Positions 10,132-19,937 of a stretch of DNA of 64,000 bases are shown in pieces (the first letter of the stretch is position 1; every line of letters begins with the position of its first letter). This DNA comes from Tolypothrix sp. FACHB-123 (GTDB lineage Bacteria > Cyanobacteriota > Cyanobacteriia > Cyanobacteriales > Nostocaceae). The stretch covers positions 62,001-126,000 of the forward strand of contig NZ_JACJRE010000020.1 of assembly GCF_014697075.1 (NCBI RefSeq), read 5' to 3'. The notes beneath the pieces are model-generated. The model was not told where the DNA came from. It did no database searches and was given only the letters and a program-made list of their open reading frames with translations. The position numbers and the translations under genes were made by a program.

Positions 10132-10737
10132 ATGAGGAAAGAACAATTTCAGACTCTACTGCAATTTTTTAAAGCCTTGGCGGATGAGAGCCGATTAAAA
10201 ATTGTAGGTATTTTAGCGAACCAGGAGTGTAGTGTTGAAGAGTTAGCGGTGCTATTACAACTCAAAGAACCGACAGTATCCCATCATTTGTCAAAACTCA
10301 AGGAACTGAATTTAGTGACTATGCGCCCAGAGGGTAATAGCCGCCTCTATCAATTAGATAGCGAAGCGTTGCAAAATATTAGCAAGGAGATTTTTACCCC
10401 GGAGAAAATAGCCTCTTTAATTGAGGATGTAGATACTGAAGCTTGGGAAAGCAAAGTTTTAAGCCACTATTTAGAAACTAACACCAACAATTTAGAGGTG
10501 ATACAACGCCTGAAGGAGATTCCCGCCAGTCGGAAAAAGCGTCTAGTCATTCTCAAGTGGCTGGCGAATAAATTTGAGGAAGGAGTTCAGTATCCAGAAC
10601 CTAATGTGAATGAAACATTAAAGCGTTACCATCCTGACTACGCTACCTTGCGGCGAGAGTTAATTAGTTGCAAATTAATGCAGCGAGATAATGGGGTTTA
10701 TTGGCGACACAGCACAGCTGTCGGAACCAATCTCTAA
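10132..10737 (+). CDS. ArsR-family transcriptional regulator with C-terminal DUF2087 domain
   Basis: 201 residues. Residues ~1-85 are an ArsR winged helix (FFKALADESRLKIVGIL, then VEELAVLLQLKEPTVSHHLSKLKELNLV and the wing RPEGNSRLYQL). The C-terminal ~75 residues (RKKRLVILKWLANKFEEG ... YPEPNVNETLKRYHPDYATLRRELI) match the DUF2087 domain that is often fused to such HTHs. No Cys-rich metal site (ELCVCDL type) is present; the only Cys residues are isolated, so metal sensing is not supported. The ATG directly follows a T-rich stretch and has no clear Shine-Dalgarno. Targets are unknown. Confidence 0.82.
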   Translation: MRKEQFQTLLQFFKALADESRLKIVGILANQECSVEELAVLLQLKEPTVSHHLSKLKELNLVTMRPEGNSRLYQLDSEALQNISKEIFTPEKIASLIEDVDTEAWESKVLSHYLETNTNNLEVIQRLKEIPASRKKRLVILKWLANKFEEGVQYPEPNVNETLKRYHPDYATLRRELISCKLMQRDNGVYWRHSTAVGTNL

Positions 10738-11164
10738 TATTGGTTTTTGGTAATCTGCCTTACCAGAGCAGATGCAGTCATTAACGGTACCATACTCTCG
10801 TCGGTAACGCACCCTAAACATGCTGGCTACTTAGCACAGGTGTTACAAACAGTTTCCCATAGTTTTCAAACTCATAATTATTTGAAAAAAGAATGGGACA
10901 GATAGTAGGGGCATAGCACTGCTATGCCCTCTAGAATAGATTGATGTACCGCAAACATTATTTGAATTGTATCAACCAGTAAGTTGGGTTAAGCATAACA
11001 AAACCCAACAGAACAACGCAGATTTTGGATTTTGTTCCTCAATCCAACCTACATTTAAAATTAATTTGGGGTTTAAAAACAGTCCCTAGAGCCTACTAAC
11101 GGGTAGCGGCGTTTGAGAGTAGAGAAGGATTTGATGTTAAATTGACTGTGGATGGCTCTATGCC
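10738..11164. other. Intergenic region with two hairpin repeats
   Basis: 427 bases without a credible gene. GGGCATAGC/GCTATGCCC (10909-10929, 3-base loop) is a tight hairpin. GTTGGGTT/AACCCAAC (10983-11009) begins a cyanobacterial GTTGGGTT...CCAACCTAC intergenic repeat that runs to about 11052. Either could serve to end arsR transcription. Nothing else was recognised. Confidence 0.5.
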
Positions 11165-11470
11165 TTAATTCTTTTTCAAATCGCGAGCCATATTGAGGTA
11201 ATAATCCATTTTGGCATTAGCACGGCGCTTGCTGGTGGGAGTTTGAGTATTGTTATTCAGCTGAGGTTCAACTGGCTGTTGAGTTTCGCTCCGCTTAAGA
11301 GTTTGCGCCTGATCTGATTCTAAGTAATAACCAGATTCAGTTAATCCAAACAGTTTGGCAAAAATACCAAAGAAATTTTTGACTACATTAGCTATGCTGT
11401 TGAAAATTACAGAGAAAAAACCTTCTATCCGAAGGTAAAAGTTCCGCATAATTTGAGTTAAACGAAGCAT
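11165..11470 (-). CDS. Conserved-looking small cyanobacterial protein, function unknown
   Basis: 101 residues. The N-terminal half (MLRLTQIMRNFYLRIEGFFS, then VIFNSIANVVKNFFGIFAKLFG) is an aromatic, amphipathic or membrane-associated helix region. The C-terminal half is polar and Gln/Asn-rich and ends in a Lys/Arg segment (KRRANAKMDYYLNMARDLKKN). A ribosome-site-like AGGGTGAT precedes the ATG. I cannot name a domain. The pattern of an amphipathic N-terminus and basic tail would suit a peripheral membrane protein. Confidence 0.6.
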   Translation of the reverse strand: MLRLTQIMRNFYLRIEGFFSVIFNSIANVVKNFFGIFAKLFGLTESGYYLESDQAQTLKRSETQQPVEPQLNNNTQTPTSKRRANAKMDYYLNMARDLKKN

Positions 11471-11648
11471 ATTATCACCCTAATTCATTGCTCACAATTA
11501 TTTTCACTTATTGCTCTGGTTTAAAGTCTCTGCCAGCAGATATGTTTTTCCAAATTTTCGGACAATTTTGTATCCTTGAGGAGATGTATTTTGCTGTTTT
11601 AGCACTTATGTATATTCAGTCGGGGGATGGTGAAATAGGAAAAGAATA

Positions 11649-12092
11649 ATGGATAAAACGCCAAAAATAGACCGTCAACGCGAGCATCAAGCTAACGAAC
11701 GGACTTTTTTAGCTTGGTTACGTACTTCTATAGCTTTAATTGGTTTTGGTTTTGCGATCGCGCGATTTGGTTTATTTTTGCATCAACTTAATACCGCTTT
11801 AACACAAAAAGAGCCAACAGTCAATCCTATATTCAATTCGCAGAATTTAGGAGTTATTTTAGTCATTATGGGGATTATGACCATCGCTTTAGCAGCTTGG
11901 CAATATAACCAGGTTTTCTGGCAAATTGAAAGCGGTAACTATCAACCGCGGCGCTTCTCGGTGTGGATAATTACAGCATTAGTCATGTTTTTTGGATTGT
12001 TGAGTATTCCTATACTGCTGTTGCGTAGTTCTGTTTCGCCTCGACCATCTTCTGGAACAACTCAACCCCAATCTCGCCATGTGGGACATTAA
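11649..12092 (+). CDS. DUF202 (YidH-type) small membrane protein
   Basis: 147 residues. The N-terminal signature RQREHQANERTFLAWLRTSIALIGFGFAIARFG is the hallmark of DUF202 proteins. Three hydrophobic segments (about residues 26-47, 65-87 and 105-125) are predicted. The C-terminus is a polar Pro/Ser/Gln tail. AGGAAAAGAATA before the ATG is a plausible ribosome site. Function of the family is not established. It is convergent with the hybrid kinase gene, with only 3 bp between the stops. Confidence 0.85.
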   Translation: MDKTPKIDRQREHQANERTFLAWLRTSIALIGFGFAIARFGLFLHQLNTALTQKEPTVNPIFNSQNLGVILVIMGIMTIALAAWQYNQVFWQIESGNYQPRRFSVWIITALVMFFGLLSIPILLLRSSVSPRPSSGTTQPQSRHVGH

Positions 12093-12095
12093 ATT

Positions 12096-15000
12096 TTAGC
12101 TACTAACTTGGGAAAGAAGTTCATTCATCAGTTCTAGTAAATGCCTGAGTCTGACAGGCTTGGCTAAATATTTGTTTGCGCCTGCATCTAAACAACGTTG
12201 TTCATCACCAGGCATGGCTAAAGCTGTCAGAGCAATAATGGGGATAGGTTGGGTTTGGGTATCAGCACGGATTTGTTTAATTGCTGCCAAGCCGTCCATC
12301 TCTGGCATTTGAATATCCATCAAAATCAGACTAGGCTGATGCTGTTTGGCCATTTGCACCGCTTCTATGCCATTGCGTGCCAGAATCACCTGAAAGTTGT
12401 GTGCTTCTAAGTAGCTCATAACGGTGGTGATATTAGCTTCATTATCTTCCGCTAACAAAACTCTGGGTTTTTGTGATGACTCCATAGCAGCAATCACGAG
12501 GGCGGTTTGTAAATTTGGCTGTTGCACGTTAGCGAAAATCTGACTCAATGCTTGATAAAATTTTTGTCGTGATAGGGGTTTTAAAATGTGTTCGGCAGCG
12601 CCTAATTCCAAACTGCGCGATCGCCGATCGACAACGGAGATGACAATCACAGGTATATGCTTAGTTTGAGAATGCTCTTTTAAGGCGATTAAAACTTCCC
12701 ATCCCGAACAATCAGGTAGCAATAGATCCAAAACTATCACATCTGGCTTGACTCGCACAGCCAGTTGCACTGCACCTTCTCCCACTGGATGAATGATGCT
12801 GGTTGCCCCCATTTGCGCTAAATAGTGCTTAATTTGACTAGCAGCAGCAGTGGAATCTTCTACTACTAAAGCTTGCTGCATGACAATGTCTTTTAGTTCT
12901 GTATCTGACACAAAAGGTAATTGATCCTGAGTTTGTAAGGGATGCCAAGGTAACAGCACGCTAAAACAACTTCCCTGACCTAACTCACTTTCAACTTTAA
13001 TGCTTCCTCCGTGCAGATCAACAATCCGCCGGACTAGAGACAATCCCAAGCCTGTACCGGGATAACGCCGTGACAGGGAACTGTCTAACTGGACAAATGG
13101 CTGAAATAGCTTATTCATATCTGTCGCAGCAATACCAATGCCGGTATCCATGACGCGAAATTTTACAGCTTGTTGAGGGAAGTTCATTTTTACCTCCAGG
13201 CTGACCCTACCACCTCCGGGGGTGAATTTGACAGCGTTTGCTAGTAAGTTGACTAATACTTGTAGTAAACGGCGTTCGTCGGCTTCTATTTCGGATACGT
13301 TTTCTGCAATTTCACAGGTAAGTTGAATTTGCTTTTGTCTAGCTTCTTGTCTGACAAAGTTGAGACTGGATTCACACAGGGGACGAACTGATATTGAACC
13401 TAGTAGCAACTCCATTTTGCCTGATTCAATTTTCGACAGATCTAAAATATCGTTGATCAACTCTAGTAAGTGTTGACCGCTCTGTTCTACTGTCTGTAAA
13501 AACTGGCGTTGTTGGGAGGTTAAGCTGCCAAATACTTCTTCTAAAAGTAATTCTGCCATTCCCAGAATCGAGTTCAAGGGAGTTCGTAATTCATGGCTCA
13601 TGCTGGCGAGAAATTCATCTTTGAGGCGAGCTGCTCTTTCTAATTCTGCATTAGCTAAACTGATGCGCTCGCTACTACGGCGTAACTGTTCTTCAGCACG
13701 TTTCCGCTCGGTAATATCATTGTTAATTTCTAAGATTTTTATTGGGTTACCTTGCTCATCGCGCTGCAATACCCAACGACTAGCAACAATGATGGGTATG
13801 CCATCGCGGCGCAACTGTACCAGTTCTCCTTCCCAGTAGCCTTGACTAAAAAATTCTGCTTCTACCTCAACTGGCGATCGCGGAAATTGTGTTTGCAACA
13901 GTTCATGGCAGATTAGCCCATATATCTCAGCGCCACTCCAGCCATACATGCCTTCTGCTCCTTGGTTCCAGAAGGTAATTCTGCCATCAAGGGAACGAGT
14001 CATGATGGTATCGTGAGCTAAATCTAACAGCTGTGCCTGTTCTTCTAAGATTTTTTGGGTGCGTTGTCTTTGTAATAGTTCTTGTTGCAATTGGGCGTTG
14101 ACATTTTCTAACTCCATCGTCCGTTCGCCAACTCTTTGTTCTAGAGATTCATTGGCTTCTTGTAATAATGCTTCTGCCCGCCTGCGCTCTGCTAATTCAT
14201 GCTTTGCTTGTTGATACAACTCCGCTTGCTGCAAGGCAATACCTAGATGAGTTGCCAGTTCTTGGAGCAAATTTACTTCTAAGGCTTGCCAGTGGCGTGG
14301 TGCTTGGCACTGATGTACAATCAGCATTCCCCACAGCTGACCATCTTGTAAAATAGGCACAACTAGATTTGCCCTTACCTGTAAATTTGCCAATAAATCA
14401 ACATGGCAAGGATCGATGCTGCCATCATAAATATCCGGTTTGACTGTGACAAGTCCTTGGCGAAAGGGGTTAACATAGGTTTCATTCAGGCAAGGATCGT
14501 AGTGAGAAGTTGAGAGTAGAGGTGTCCAGCCTGGTGCTACCGATTCTGTAGTCACAATTCCTAATCCATCTGACTGGATGCGAAAAATTAGCACCCGATC
14601 GCTTTTAAGAAAATCCCTGACTTCACTGACAGTAGTTTGCAGAATTTCCCCGATATCCAAAGATTGATGAATTCTTTGGGTAATTTGCGATATTAATCTG
14701 TCTTTTTCAATGCGCAGTTGCAATTGGGTATGTAGCTGCACCCTAGCGATCGCGGAATTGACTGCCAATATCAACCGTTCGGGAGTAATTTGCCCCTTAA
14801 CTAAATAATCCTGTGCCCCGGCTTTCATGGTTTGCACCGCGATCGCTTCACTACCTTGCCCAGTCACAACAATCACGGGTAAGTAGGGCTGGGGAGAAGG
14901 AGGATGCAATCTAGTCAGAAATTCCAGCCCATCTAGATCGGGTAAGCGGTAGTCTAGCAATACCACATCTGGCTGATGCTGCTGCCACAGTCCTAAACCT

Positions 15001-15128
15001 TCTTGCCCTAGTCTTGCTTCGAGAATGTTGTAAGTATAATCCCTGTCACGTAACAGACAGCGGCGGTAGAGTTCTCGGTCTTCGGGGGAATCATCTACAA
15101 TTAATACAGTGCACTGTTGCTGACTCAT
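12096..15128 (-). CDS. Hybrid histidine kinase Rec-GAF-PAS-HisKA-HATPase-Rec-Rec
   Basis: 1010 residues. Domains in order: receiver (1-125; phospho-Asp ~58 in [10 protein letters not shown]), phytochrome-like GAF (~165-310), coiled coil (~310-365), PAS (~370-490), HisKA with His512 in [12 protein letters not shown], HATPase (~560-740, [11 protein letters not shown]), receiver 2 (~752-865, [10 protein letters not shown]) and receiver 3 (~885-1005, [10 protein letters not shown]). The start ATG overlaps the upstream rcp stop by 4 bp (ATGA), so translation is coupled to the phytochrome-response regulator. The N-terminal receiver suggests it takes phosphoryl groups from a phytochrome relay; this is inference from order. 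The GAF lacks an obvious bilin Cys motif. Confidence 0.9.
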   Translation of the reverse strand: MSQQQCTVLIVDDSPEDRELYRRCLLRDRDYTYNILEARLGQEGLGLWQQHQPDVVLLDYRLPDLDGLEFLTRLHPPSPQPYLPVIVVTGQGSEAIAVQTMKAGAQDYLVKGQITPERLILAVNSAIARVQLHTQLQLRIEKDRLISQITQRIHQSLDIGEILQTTVSEVRDFLKSDRVLIFRIQSDGLGIVTTESVAPGWTPLLSTSHYDPCLNETYVNPFRQGLVTVKPDIYDGSIDPCHVDLLANLQVRANLVVPILQDGQLWGMLIVHQCQAPRHWQALEVNLLQELATHLGIALQQAELYQQAKHELAERRRAEALLQEANESLEQRVGERTMELENVNAQLQQELLQRQRTQKILEEQAQLLDLAHDTIMTRSLDGRITFWNQGAEGMYGWSGAEIYGLICHELLQTQFPRSPVEVEAEFFSQGYWEGELVQLRRDGIPIIVASRWVLQRDEQGNPIKILEINNDITERKRAEEQLRRSSERISLANAELERAARLKDEFLASMSHELRTPLNSILGMAELLLEEVFGSLTSQQRQFLQTVEQSGQHLLELINDILDLSKIESGKMELLLGSISVRPLCESSLNFVRQEARQKQIQLTCEIAENVSEIEADERRLLQVLVNLLANAVKFTPGGGRVSLEVKMNFPQQAVKFRVMDTGIGIAATDMNKLFQPFVQLDSSLSRRYPGTGLGLSLVRRIVDLHGGSIKVESELGQGSCFSVLLPWHPLQTQDQLPFVSDTELKDIVMQQALVVEDSTAAASQIKHYLAQMGATSIIHPVGEGAVQLAVRVKPDVIVLDLLLPDCSGWEVLIALKEHSQTKHIPVIVISVVDRRSRSLELGAAEHILKPLSRQKFYQALSQIFANVQQPNLQTALVIAAMESSQKPRVLLAEDNEANITTVMSYLEAHNFQVILARNGIEAVQMAKQHQPSLILMDIQMPEMDGLAAIKQIRADTQTQPIPIIALTALAMPGDEQRCLDAGANKYLAKPVRLRHLLELMNELLSQVSS

Positions 15129-15604
15129 GACAGATTTTCGGGATAATCAGGCAAAATTGTGACTTCAAACCAATAATCCACAAGTGTTTGGATATCTCGC
15201 TTCAATTGGGCAAAGTTAATCGGCTTGACGATGTAGCTATTGACGCCGTATTTGTAGCAATCTTGAATATCTTTAGGATTATTGGATGTAGTGAAAACCA
15301 CAACAGGAATGGTTTTTAAACTATCATCTTGTTTGATCCGATGCAATACTTCCCGGCCATCAGTTCCTGGTAAATTGAGGTCAAGGATAATCATTCCTGG
15401 ACGAGGCGCAATATCAGGCGCGGTATACCTGCCAGTGCGATAAAGAAATGACAATGCTTGATCGCCATTAATACAACGATGAATCGGCATCAACAATGGC
15501 GATCGCTTCAGAAAACGTTCGATAGTTTCAAAGTCTTCATTGCTATCTTCCACAATTAACAGGGGCGGAGTTTGCCTGAGAGGAGGGCTGGAAACGTCGA
15601 TCAT
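15125..15604 (-). CDS. rcpB: Rcp1-type phytochrome response regulator
   Basis: 159 residues from the ATG at 15604 ([25 protein letters not shown]). It is a single receiver domain with acidic pocket VEDSNED, phospho-Asp in [13 protein letters not shown], the switch Thr in VVFTTSNNP and the Lys in YIVKPINF. The long beta4-alpha4 and C-terminal WF segment are typical of Rcp regulators paired with cyanobacterial phytochromes. The frame is open further to 15688, but that extension encodes Pro/Leu/Cys-rich residues from an intergenic repeat and is rejected. It lies 260 bp after the phytochrome gene and overlaps the downstream hybrid kinase by 4 bp. The symbol follows the Calothrix CphB/RcpB precedent. 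Confidence 0.87.
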   Translation of the reverse strand: MIDVSSPPLRQTPPLLIVEDSNEDFETIERFLKRSPLLMPIHRCINGDQALSFLYRTGRYTAPDIAPRPGMIILDLNLPGTDGREVLHRIKQDDSLKTIPVVVFTTSNNPKDIQDCYKYGVNSYIVKPINFAQLKRDIQTLVDYWFEVTILPDYPENLS

Positions 15605-15864
15605 AGCAGTGGTTAGGGGCAAAGAGGACAAGGGAGACAGAGGGCAAGGCAGACAAGGAGCAAAACTGACTACTGAACATTTTCCCAAAAATCTCGATCG
15701 CGGCTGTGCGGAAAAACTTGCTTGGGCAAGAAAGAATTATTTTTCAACCCCGATCGCATAACTTGAACATAAAGGTTAGCGTTTATTATTGACGGTTGAC
15801 GGTTAACTGCGTCGCACCCGGAGGTGACGGCAAGTATGAAAACACGCCCTCGTCCCTTGTTCGC

Positions 15865-18144
15865 TTACCCCATCGCCTCCGCTGTTAAGGTGAAATAGAA
15901 GGTGCTACCTTGATTAATTGTGGACTCAACCCAAATTTTACCGCCATGCCGTTCAACAATTTTGCGGGCAATTGTTAATCCGGCTCCATTACCACCGCCG
16001 TATTCGTCTCTTCCATGTAATCGCCGGAAAATTTGAAAAACCCTTTCCTCTTGATGTTCCTGGGGAATGCCAATACCGTTGTCGCGCACGTAGAAGGTGT
16101 AGGGACTAGTCGCTGGTTTGTCAGTTGTTGACAGAAAGCCGATTTCTACCCATTTTTCTGGTTTGTCATTGTATTTCATGGCGTTGCCGATCAGGTTGGT
16201 AAATACCTCATTTACCTGAGCGCGATCGCATTCGACTATCGGTAGGGTTTGGGGAATGCGAAAGTCAACTTGGTCTTGGGGTCGAGATATAGTTAAGGTA
16301 GCGATCGCTTGTTGCACCAAATCATGTAAATTCACTGGTTGGCGGATGAGTTCAGCCCTTCCTAACCGGGAAAAGTGCAGCAAGGAATTGATTAAATTCT
16401 CCATGCGCTGGGTAAGTCTGACCAGCGTTTGTAGTTTGGCAACGCCATCTTCATTTAAAATATCGCCATAATCTTCAATTAAGAAATTGGCGTAGTTATG
16501 AATTCCTCGCAGTGGTTCCTTTAAATCATGGGAAGCGACATAAGCAAAGGAATCCAATTCTTCATTACTCCGCCGCAGTTCCATGTTCACTAATGCCAGT
16601 TCATCTGCTTGTCGCAGAATTACGCCGACAATCAGGCTGCGCAATTCGGCAATGGCGGCAATTTCACAGTGTTTCCAAGGTAGAGAACAACCATTAACTG
16701 TTTGTTGCCATAGGCTAAAGGATTTGCGTGGTGACAAACGCGAACTGCCATCATCGAGAACTTCCACAGGTTTATGGGGATTACCACCCCAATTCACAGT
16801 TTGCATCACTTCTGGACGGAACCAGATAATGTAATTTTGGTGAATTTTGGAAATTTCTAGAGCTAAAACCCCACTAGCAATGGCTTTAAAAGACTCAGCC
16901 GCCGGATAAACTTGTGACAGCGATCGCGTGTGAAATAAATTATCTTGCAGTTGGGGTTTAATCCAATTTAACAGAGGCGGAATATCAGTTTCTAGGGGTG
17001 TTTCACCGATGCAAATCAAGCGATCTCTACTGCAAACTACTGCACCAGTGGCACTCACCAACGCTAGCAGTTCTGACCCCATCTGTGCAATCCCATCGAG
17101 AAAATGCTCAGCTTGGGATAAAGATTCTACAAATTGAGTTTGCAAAGACTTCAATTGAATTTTGTAGTCTCGATCTTCGCTGGCTTCTTTATTTGCTAGT
17201 TCTAGTGACATCACCTGGCCAATAAACTCGCAAGCTGCCCGCAAGCTGTAAGGAATATACTTAGCTGAAGAATGATGACAAGCAATCAAGCCCCAAAGTT
17301 TTTTGTCTTGCACTAAAGATATGGACATGGAAGCAGCTACCCCCATGTTTTGCAGATATTCCAGATGAATTGGTGAAACACTGCGTAACACCGACAAACT
17401 TAAATCTAGTGGTTGATTAGTTAAAGGATTGTTTGTCGGGATTAACTCTACAGGCTGATAATTAGAAGTCGGAATAATCCGCAGCCAGTTGCGCATGTAG
17501 AGTTGTCGCGCTTGTTTGGGAATATCACTAGGTGGATAACGCAAGTCTAAATAAGGAATATCCTGGTTTGTATCTTCCGCAACCACGATACCAGTTTCAT
17601 CATCATCAAAACGGTAGATCATGACGCGCTCAAATCCAGTAATTTTGCGCACTTCCTGGACTACCACCTGACACATCTGCTGCATTGTGCCAGCTTTTTG
17701 AATTTTAGTGATTACTCCTTTCACCTGCTGGTAAAAACCAAAGAAGTTAGCTTTCCCCTTCATTTTCTTTGGTTCCAATTCCAACAGCGCCACCCCATCC
17801 CATTGATGTACTATGCCATCAAATCGCAAATTTTTGCCTTGATGCTTGATGTAAAGGTGTAAGGGATTCAGGCTTTCAAAATCTCCGTTTAAACATTGCT
17901 GGATAGTATTAATCTGTTGAGAGTCAAATAAGGCTGATAACGACTTACCTATTAAATCTTGGGGTTGGCGCTCAAGGAACTCAAATGTATTATTGCTAAC
18001 CTGAATAATTTTTAATGTCGCTAAATCGATTGCTAGCAACATTCCATGTGGCTGGATCGATCCGGGAATGTGAATCGGTTCGCGATCGCAGTTTGTTAAA
18101 TCCACCGACTGAATCATCATGCCTTGCCAAACGTCTTGTGACAA
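15865..18144 (-). CDS. cphB: Biliverdin-type bacteriophytochrome histidine kinase (CphB-like)
   Basis: 759 residues: PAS (~20-130), GAF (~140-320), PHY (~330-510), HisKA (His539 in VASHDLKEPL) and HATPase. The N-terminal Cys19 in LTNCDREPIHIPGSIQPHG is the thioether site used by biliverdin-binding bacteriophytochromes. The GAF position corresponding to Cys259 of Cph1 is Ile259 (RSVSPIHLEYL), so phycocyanobilin attachment there is excluded. The PSDIP chromophore motif and the PHY-tongue PRKSF are intact. The start is a TTG at 18144 with AGGAG 11 bases upstream; an ATG eight codons in (18120) is an alternative and would keep the Cys. Light would toggle the kinase, with the downstream Rcp as output. 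Confidence 0.92.
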   Translation of the reverse strand: MSQDVWQGMMIQSVDLTNCDREPIHIPGSIQPHGMLLAIDLATLKIIQVSNNTFEFLERQPQDLIGKSLSALFDSQQINTIQQCLNGDFESLNPLHLYIKHQGKNLRFDGIVHQWDGVALLELEPKKMKGKANFFGFYQQVKGVITKIQKAGTMQQMCQVVVQEVRKITGFERVMIYRFDDDETGIVVAEDTNQDIPYLDLRYPPSDIPKQARQLYMRNWLRIIPTSNYQPVELIPTNNPLTNQPLDLSLSVLRSVSPIHLEYLQNMGVAASMSISLVQDKKLWGLIACHHSSAKYIPYSLRAACEFIGQVMSLELANKEASEDRDYKIQLKSLQTQFVESLSQAEHFLDGIAQMGSELLALVSATGAVVCSRDRLICIGETPLETDIPPLLNWIKPQLQDNLFHTRSLSQVYPAAESFKAIASGVLALEISKIHQNYIIWFRPEVMQTVNWGGNPHKPVEVLDDGSSRLSPRKSFSLWQQTVNGCSLPWKHCEIAAIAELRSLIVGVILRQADELALVNMELRRSNEELDSFAYVASHDLKEPLRGIHNYANFLIEDYGDILNEDGVAKLQTLVRLTQRMENLINSLLHFSRLGRAELIRQPVNLHDLVQQAIATLTISRPQDQVDFRIPQTLPIVECDRAQVNEVFTNLIGNAMKYNDKPEKWVEIGFLSTTDKPATSPYTFYVRDNGIGIPQEHQEERVFQIFRRLHGRDEYGGGNGAGLTIARKIVERHGGKIWVESTINQGSTFYFTLTAEAMG

Positions 18145-18271
18145 CCGTCTTGATTCTCCTGTAGAAAATATCGATCCAGAAGTTACCCTCAGTGTAAATC
18201 ACACCTAGCTCTATCAAAAATTATCTGTCATTTGGTAGAAATTATTGATTTCTTTAGATAGATTTATTGTC

Positions 18272-18772
18272 TTAATCAGCCTGTTCTGCTTTTTCCACGG
18301 TATCACCGTTAACTCCCAAGGTCAGTTCTAAAGGTATGCGCGATGGATACGCCTTGACTACCTCGCGATACACATCATAGTTAGTCGGTAATGTCTGCCG
18401 TTGCGAACCGACTCCATAGGTAATTTTATAATCTACAGTTTTCAATAATTCTGGCTGACTTACCTGTTGTTGAGGTTTTTGGCGCTGTTCAACTTCCCCA
18501 ACCGAAGGACGCGGTGGTAGCGCCGCCCACCATAAACCGCGATCGTCAGGCCCAGTAACCGCACCTTCTGGCTTCAAACCATTACGATTTAGCAAATAAG
18601 TACTGGCGAAAGTTTCAAATTGCGGTGATGGTTCATCAATATACTGCACTCGCCAGGTATAAGTCGTCAGCGCTGTTGCTTCATATTCGCTAGTAGTTAC
18701 AGTACTGCAACTACTAAGAGTCAGCGCCGTCAGCATCACCGCAGTTAGAGATATAAAGCTAGATTTTTTCAT
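18272..18772 (-). CDS. Predicted lipoprotein, function unknown
   Basis: 166 residues. A charged MKKSS start, a hydrophobic core and the lipobox LTLSSC with Cys22 make a type II signal peptide, so the protein should be lipid-anchored in the periplasm or outer envelope. The mature part has a Trp-rich segment (TYTWRVQYIDEP, GLWWAALPPRPS), a Gln-rich linker and a C-terminal beta-rich region. No known domain was recognised. It lies 127 bp upstream of the phytochrome on the same strand. Its start is immediately downstream (in transcription sense) of the 21-bp repeat array, so the array may sit in its leader. Confidence 0.7.
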   Translation of the reverse strand: MKKSSFISLTAVMLTALTLSSCSTVTTSEYEATALTTYTWRVQYIDEPSPQFETFASTYLLNRNGLKPEGAVTGPDDRGLWWAALPPRPSVGEVEQRQKPQQQVSQPELLKTVDYKITYGVGSQRQTLPTNYDVYREVVKAYPSRIPLELTLGVNGDTVEKAEQAD

Positions 18773-18800
18773 TACTGATCAACATACCTGTGCAAGGAAT

Positions 18801-19106
18801 GAAGCTAAAAGCCTCATTCATGGAGCTAAAAACCTCATTCACCGAGCTAAAAGCCTCATTCATGGAGCTAAAAACCTCATTCACCGAGCTAAAAGCCTCA
18901 TTCACCGAGCTAAAAGCCTCATTCACCGAGCTAAAAGCCTCATTCACCGAGCTAAAAGCCTCATTCACGGAGTTAAAAGCCTCATTCACCGAGCTAAAAG
19001 CCTCATTCACCGAGCTAAAAGCCTCATTCACCGAGCTAAAAACCTCATTCACCGAGCTAAAAGCCTCATTCATGGAGATAAAAGCCTCATTCACGGAGTT
19101 CAAGCC
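18801..19106. repeat. 21-bp minisatellite, 14 full copies plus a partial
   Basis: The unit is GGAGCTAAAAGCCTCATTCAC (one 21-base period) from 18801 to 19094, with a degenerate 15th start at 19095. Variation is limited: C/T at the last base, G/C at the first, and AAAGCC/AAAACC. Because 21 is divisible by 3 the array is open in frame on both strands, giving ELKASFT heptads on plus (ORF 18790-19110) and SSVNEAF heptads on minus (ORF 18759-19103). No ribosome site is convincing for either. There are no unique spacers, so it is not CRISPR. Confidence 0.93.
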
Positions 19107-19267
19107 TTGACAGAAGCCCTATTCCCATCATAGTCCGACTACATAAGCCTGGCTTATTAAGCCCATCTATAATAATTTGTCAATCCTTGTTGACTTTTTG
19201 TAACAATATTGTTAAATTTATTTACATAAAGTAACAACCACAATAAAAACAGCAAAGGAAAACAATT

Positions 19268-19438
19268 ATGTATACCACCATTAACGAAGATGGCGTTCTC
19301 AACAACTATGCAACTGAACCCCAAATGTATTACGCTGAATACCCTGCAATTTGGGAGCAACGTAAATATGTTATTCAAGGTATTTTTGCCAGCTTAATTG
19401 TGACAACCTTAGTTTTGGTTGCTTTGAGCATCAACTAA
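19268..19438 (+). CDS. Psb34-like (ssl1498 family) single-helix thylakoid protein
   Basis: 56 residues, too short for the usual length cut-off. The N-terminus MYTTINEDGVLNNYATEPQMY matches the pattern of the ssl1498/Psb34 family (LNNFA.EP..Y). A charged WEQRKY segment follows and then one transmembrane helix (VIQGIFASLIVTTLVLVALSIN). Psb34 proteins bind photosystem II assembly intermediates; the family was previously called light-harvesting-like. AAGGAA sits 7 bases before the ATG, and a terminator follows 52 bp after the stop, so this is a complete monocistronic unit. The family assignment is from memory of the motif. Confidence 0.78.
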   Translation: MYTTINEDGVLNNYATEPQMYYAEYPAIWEQRKYVIQGIFASLIVTTLVLVALSIN

Positions 19439-19489
19439 CTTTTTAAACTTATTGTTATCTCTCATCGTCATTCGTTCTTCTCTGCATCA

Positions 19490-19516
19490 CCTCGGTTAGT
19501 TTCGCCGGGGTTTTTT
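19490..19516 (+). terminator. Rho-independent terminator of the Psb34-like gene
   Basis: CCTCGG (19490-19495) pairs with CCGGGG (19505-19510), with one G-T wobble across a 9-base loop, and is followed directly by six T residues (19511-19516). It lies 52 bases after the stop at 19438 on the same strand. Confidence 0.75.
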
Positions 19517-19937
19517 GTTGCTCATAGGTGCGATGAGGAGATAATTCTATTTATAGTGCTAGACTTTTACTCAATTCTGAATGAAGTTTAATATATTCAA
19601 TCTTTACTCAATCTTTTTCTGAGTTGTTTAAATCTAAACTTTATTAACTAAATTTTTCTGATAATTTGCAAGGCAAAAAAGTCTGATATATGGCTTAAAA
19701 GCTATGAAATTTGAAACCAGTACTATTACGGTTATCTGAAAACTTAATATGTTTTAATATAATTTCTAATCTATAAATTAAGTAAGTAAATGACGTAAAA
19801 CTTAATTAATGTTAAGTTTCATCCAACAAAAGTAGTTTATTTTTTCAGACAACAATTTCTTATTTTTTCAAATTTAATTTCATACAAATTAAGAAAATAT
19901 TAGCCGAGATGAAAATTGCTAATTTTTCAATATTTGT
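19517..19937. other. AT-rich intergenic region before the PatA-like gene
   Basis: 421 bases, strongly AT-rich, with no ORF, repeat array or RNA gene that I could recognise. It presumably contains the promoter of the downstream regulator. Confidence 0.3.

Noticed and set aside
15605-15688. N-terminal extension of the Rcp gene
   Set aside because: The added residues are Pro/Leu/Cys-rich translation of a purine-rich repeat; Rcp proteins start near MIDVSSPP.
18801-19106. CRISPR array
   Set aside because: Units are directly adjacent without unique spacers, and no cas genes are nearby.
18790-19110. Plus- and minus-strand ORFs through the 21-bp array as genes
   Set aside because: Both are open only because the repeat period is a multiple of 3. 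Neither has a ribosome site or non-repeat conserved sequence.
19157-19378. Minus-strand 73-residue ORF
   Set aside because: It is antisense to the Psb34-like gene, which has a good ribosome site and terminator.
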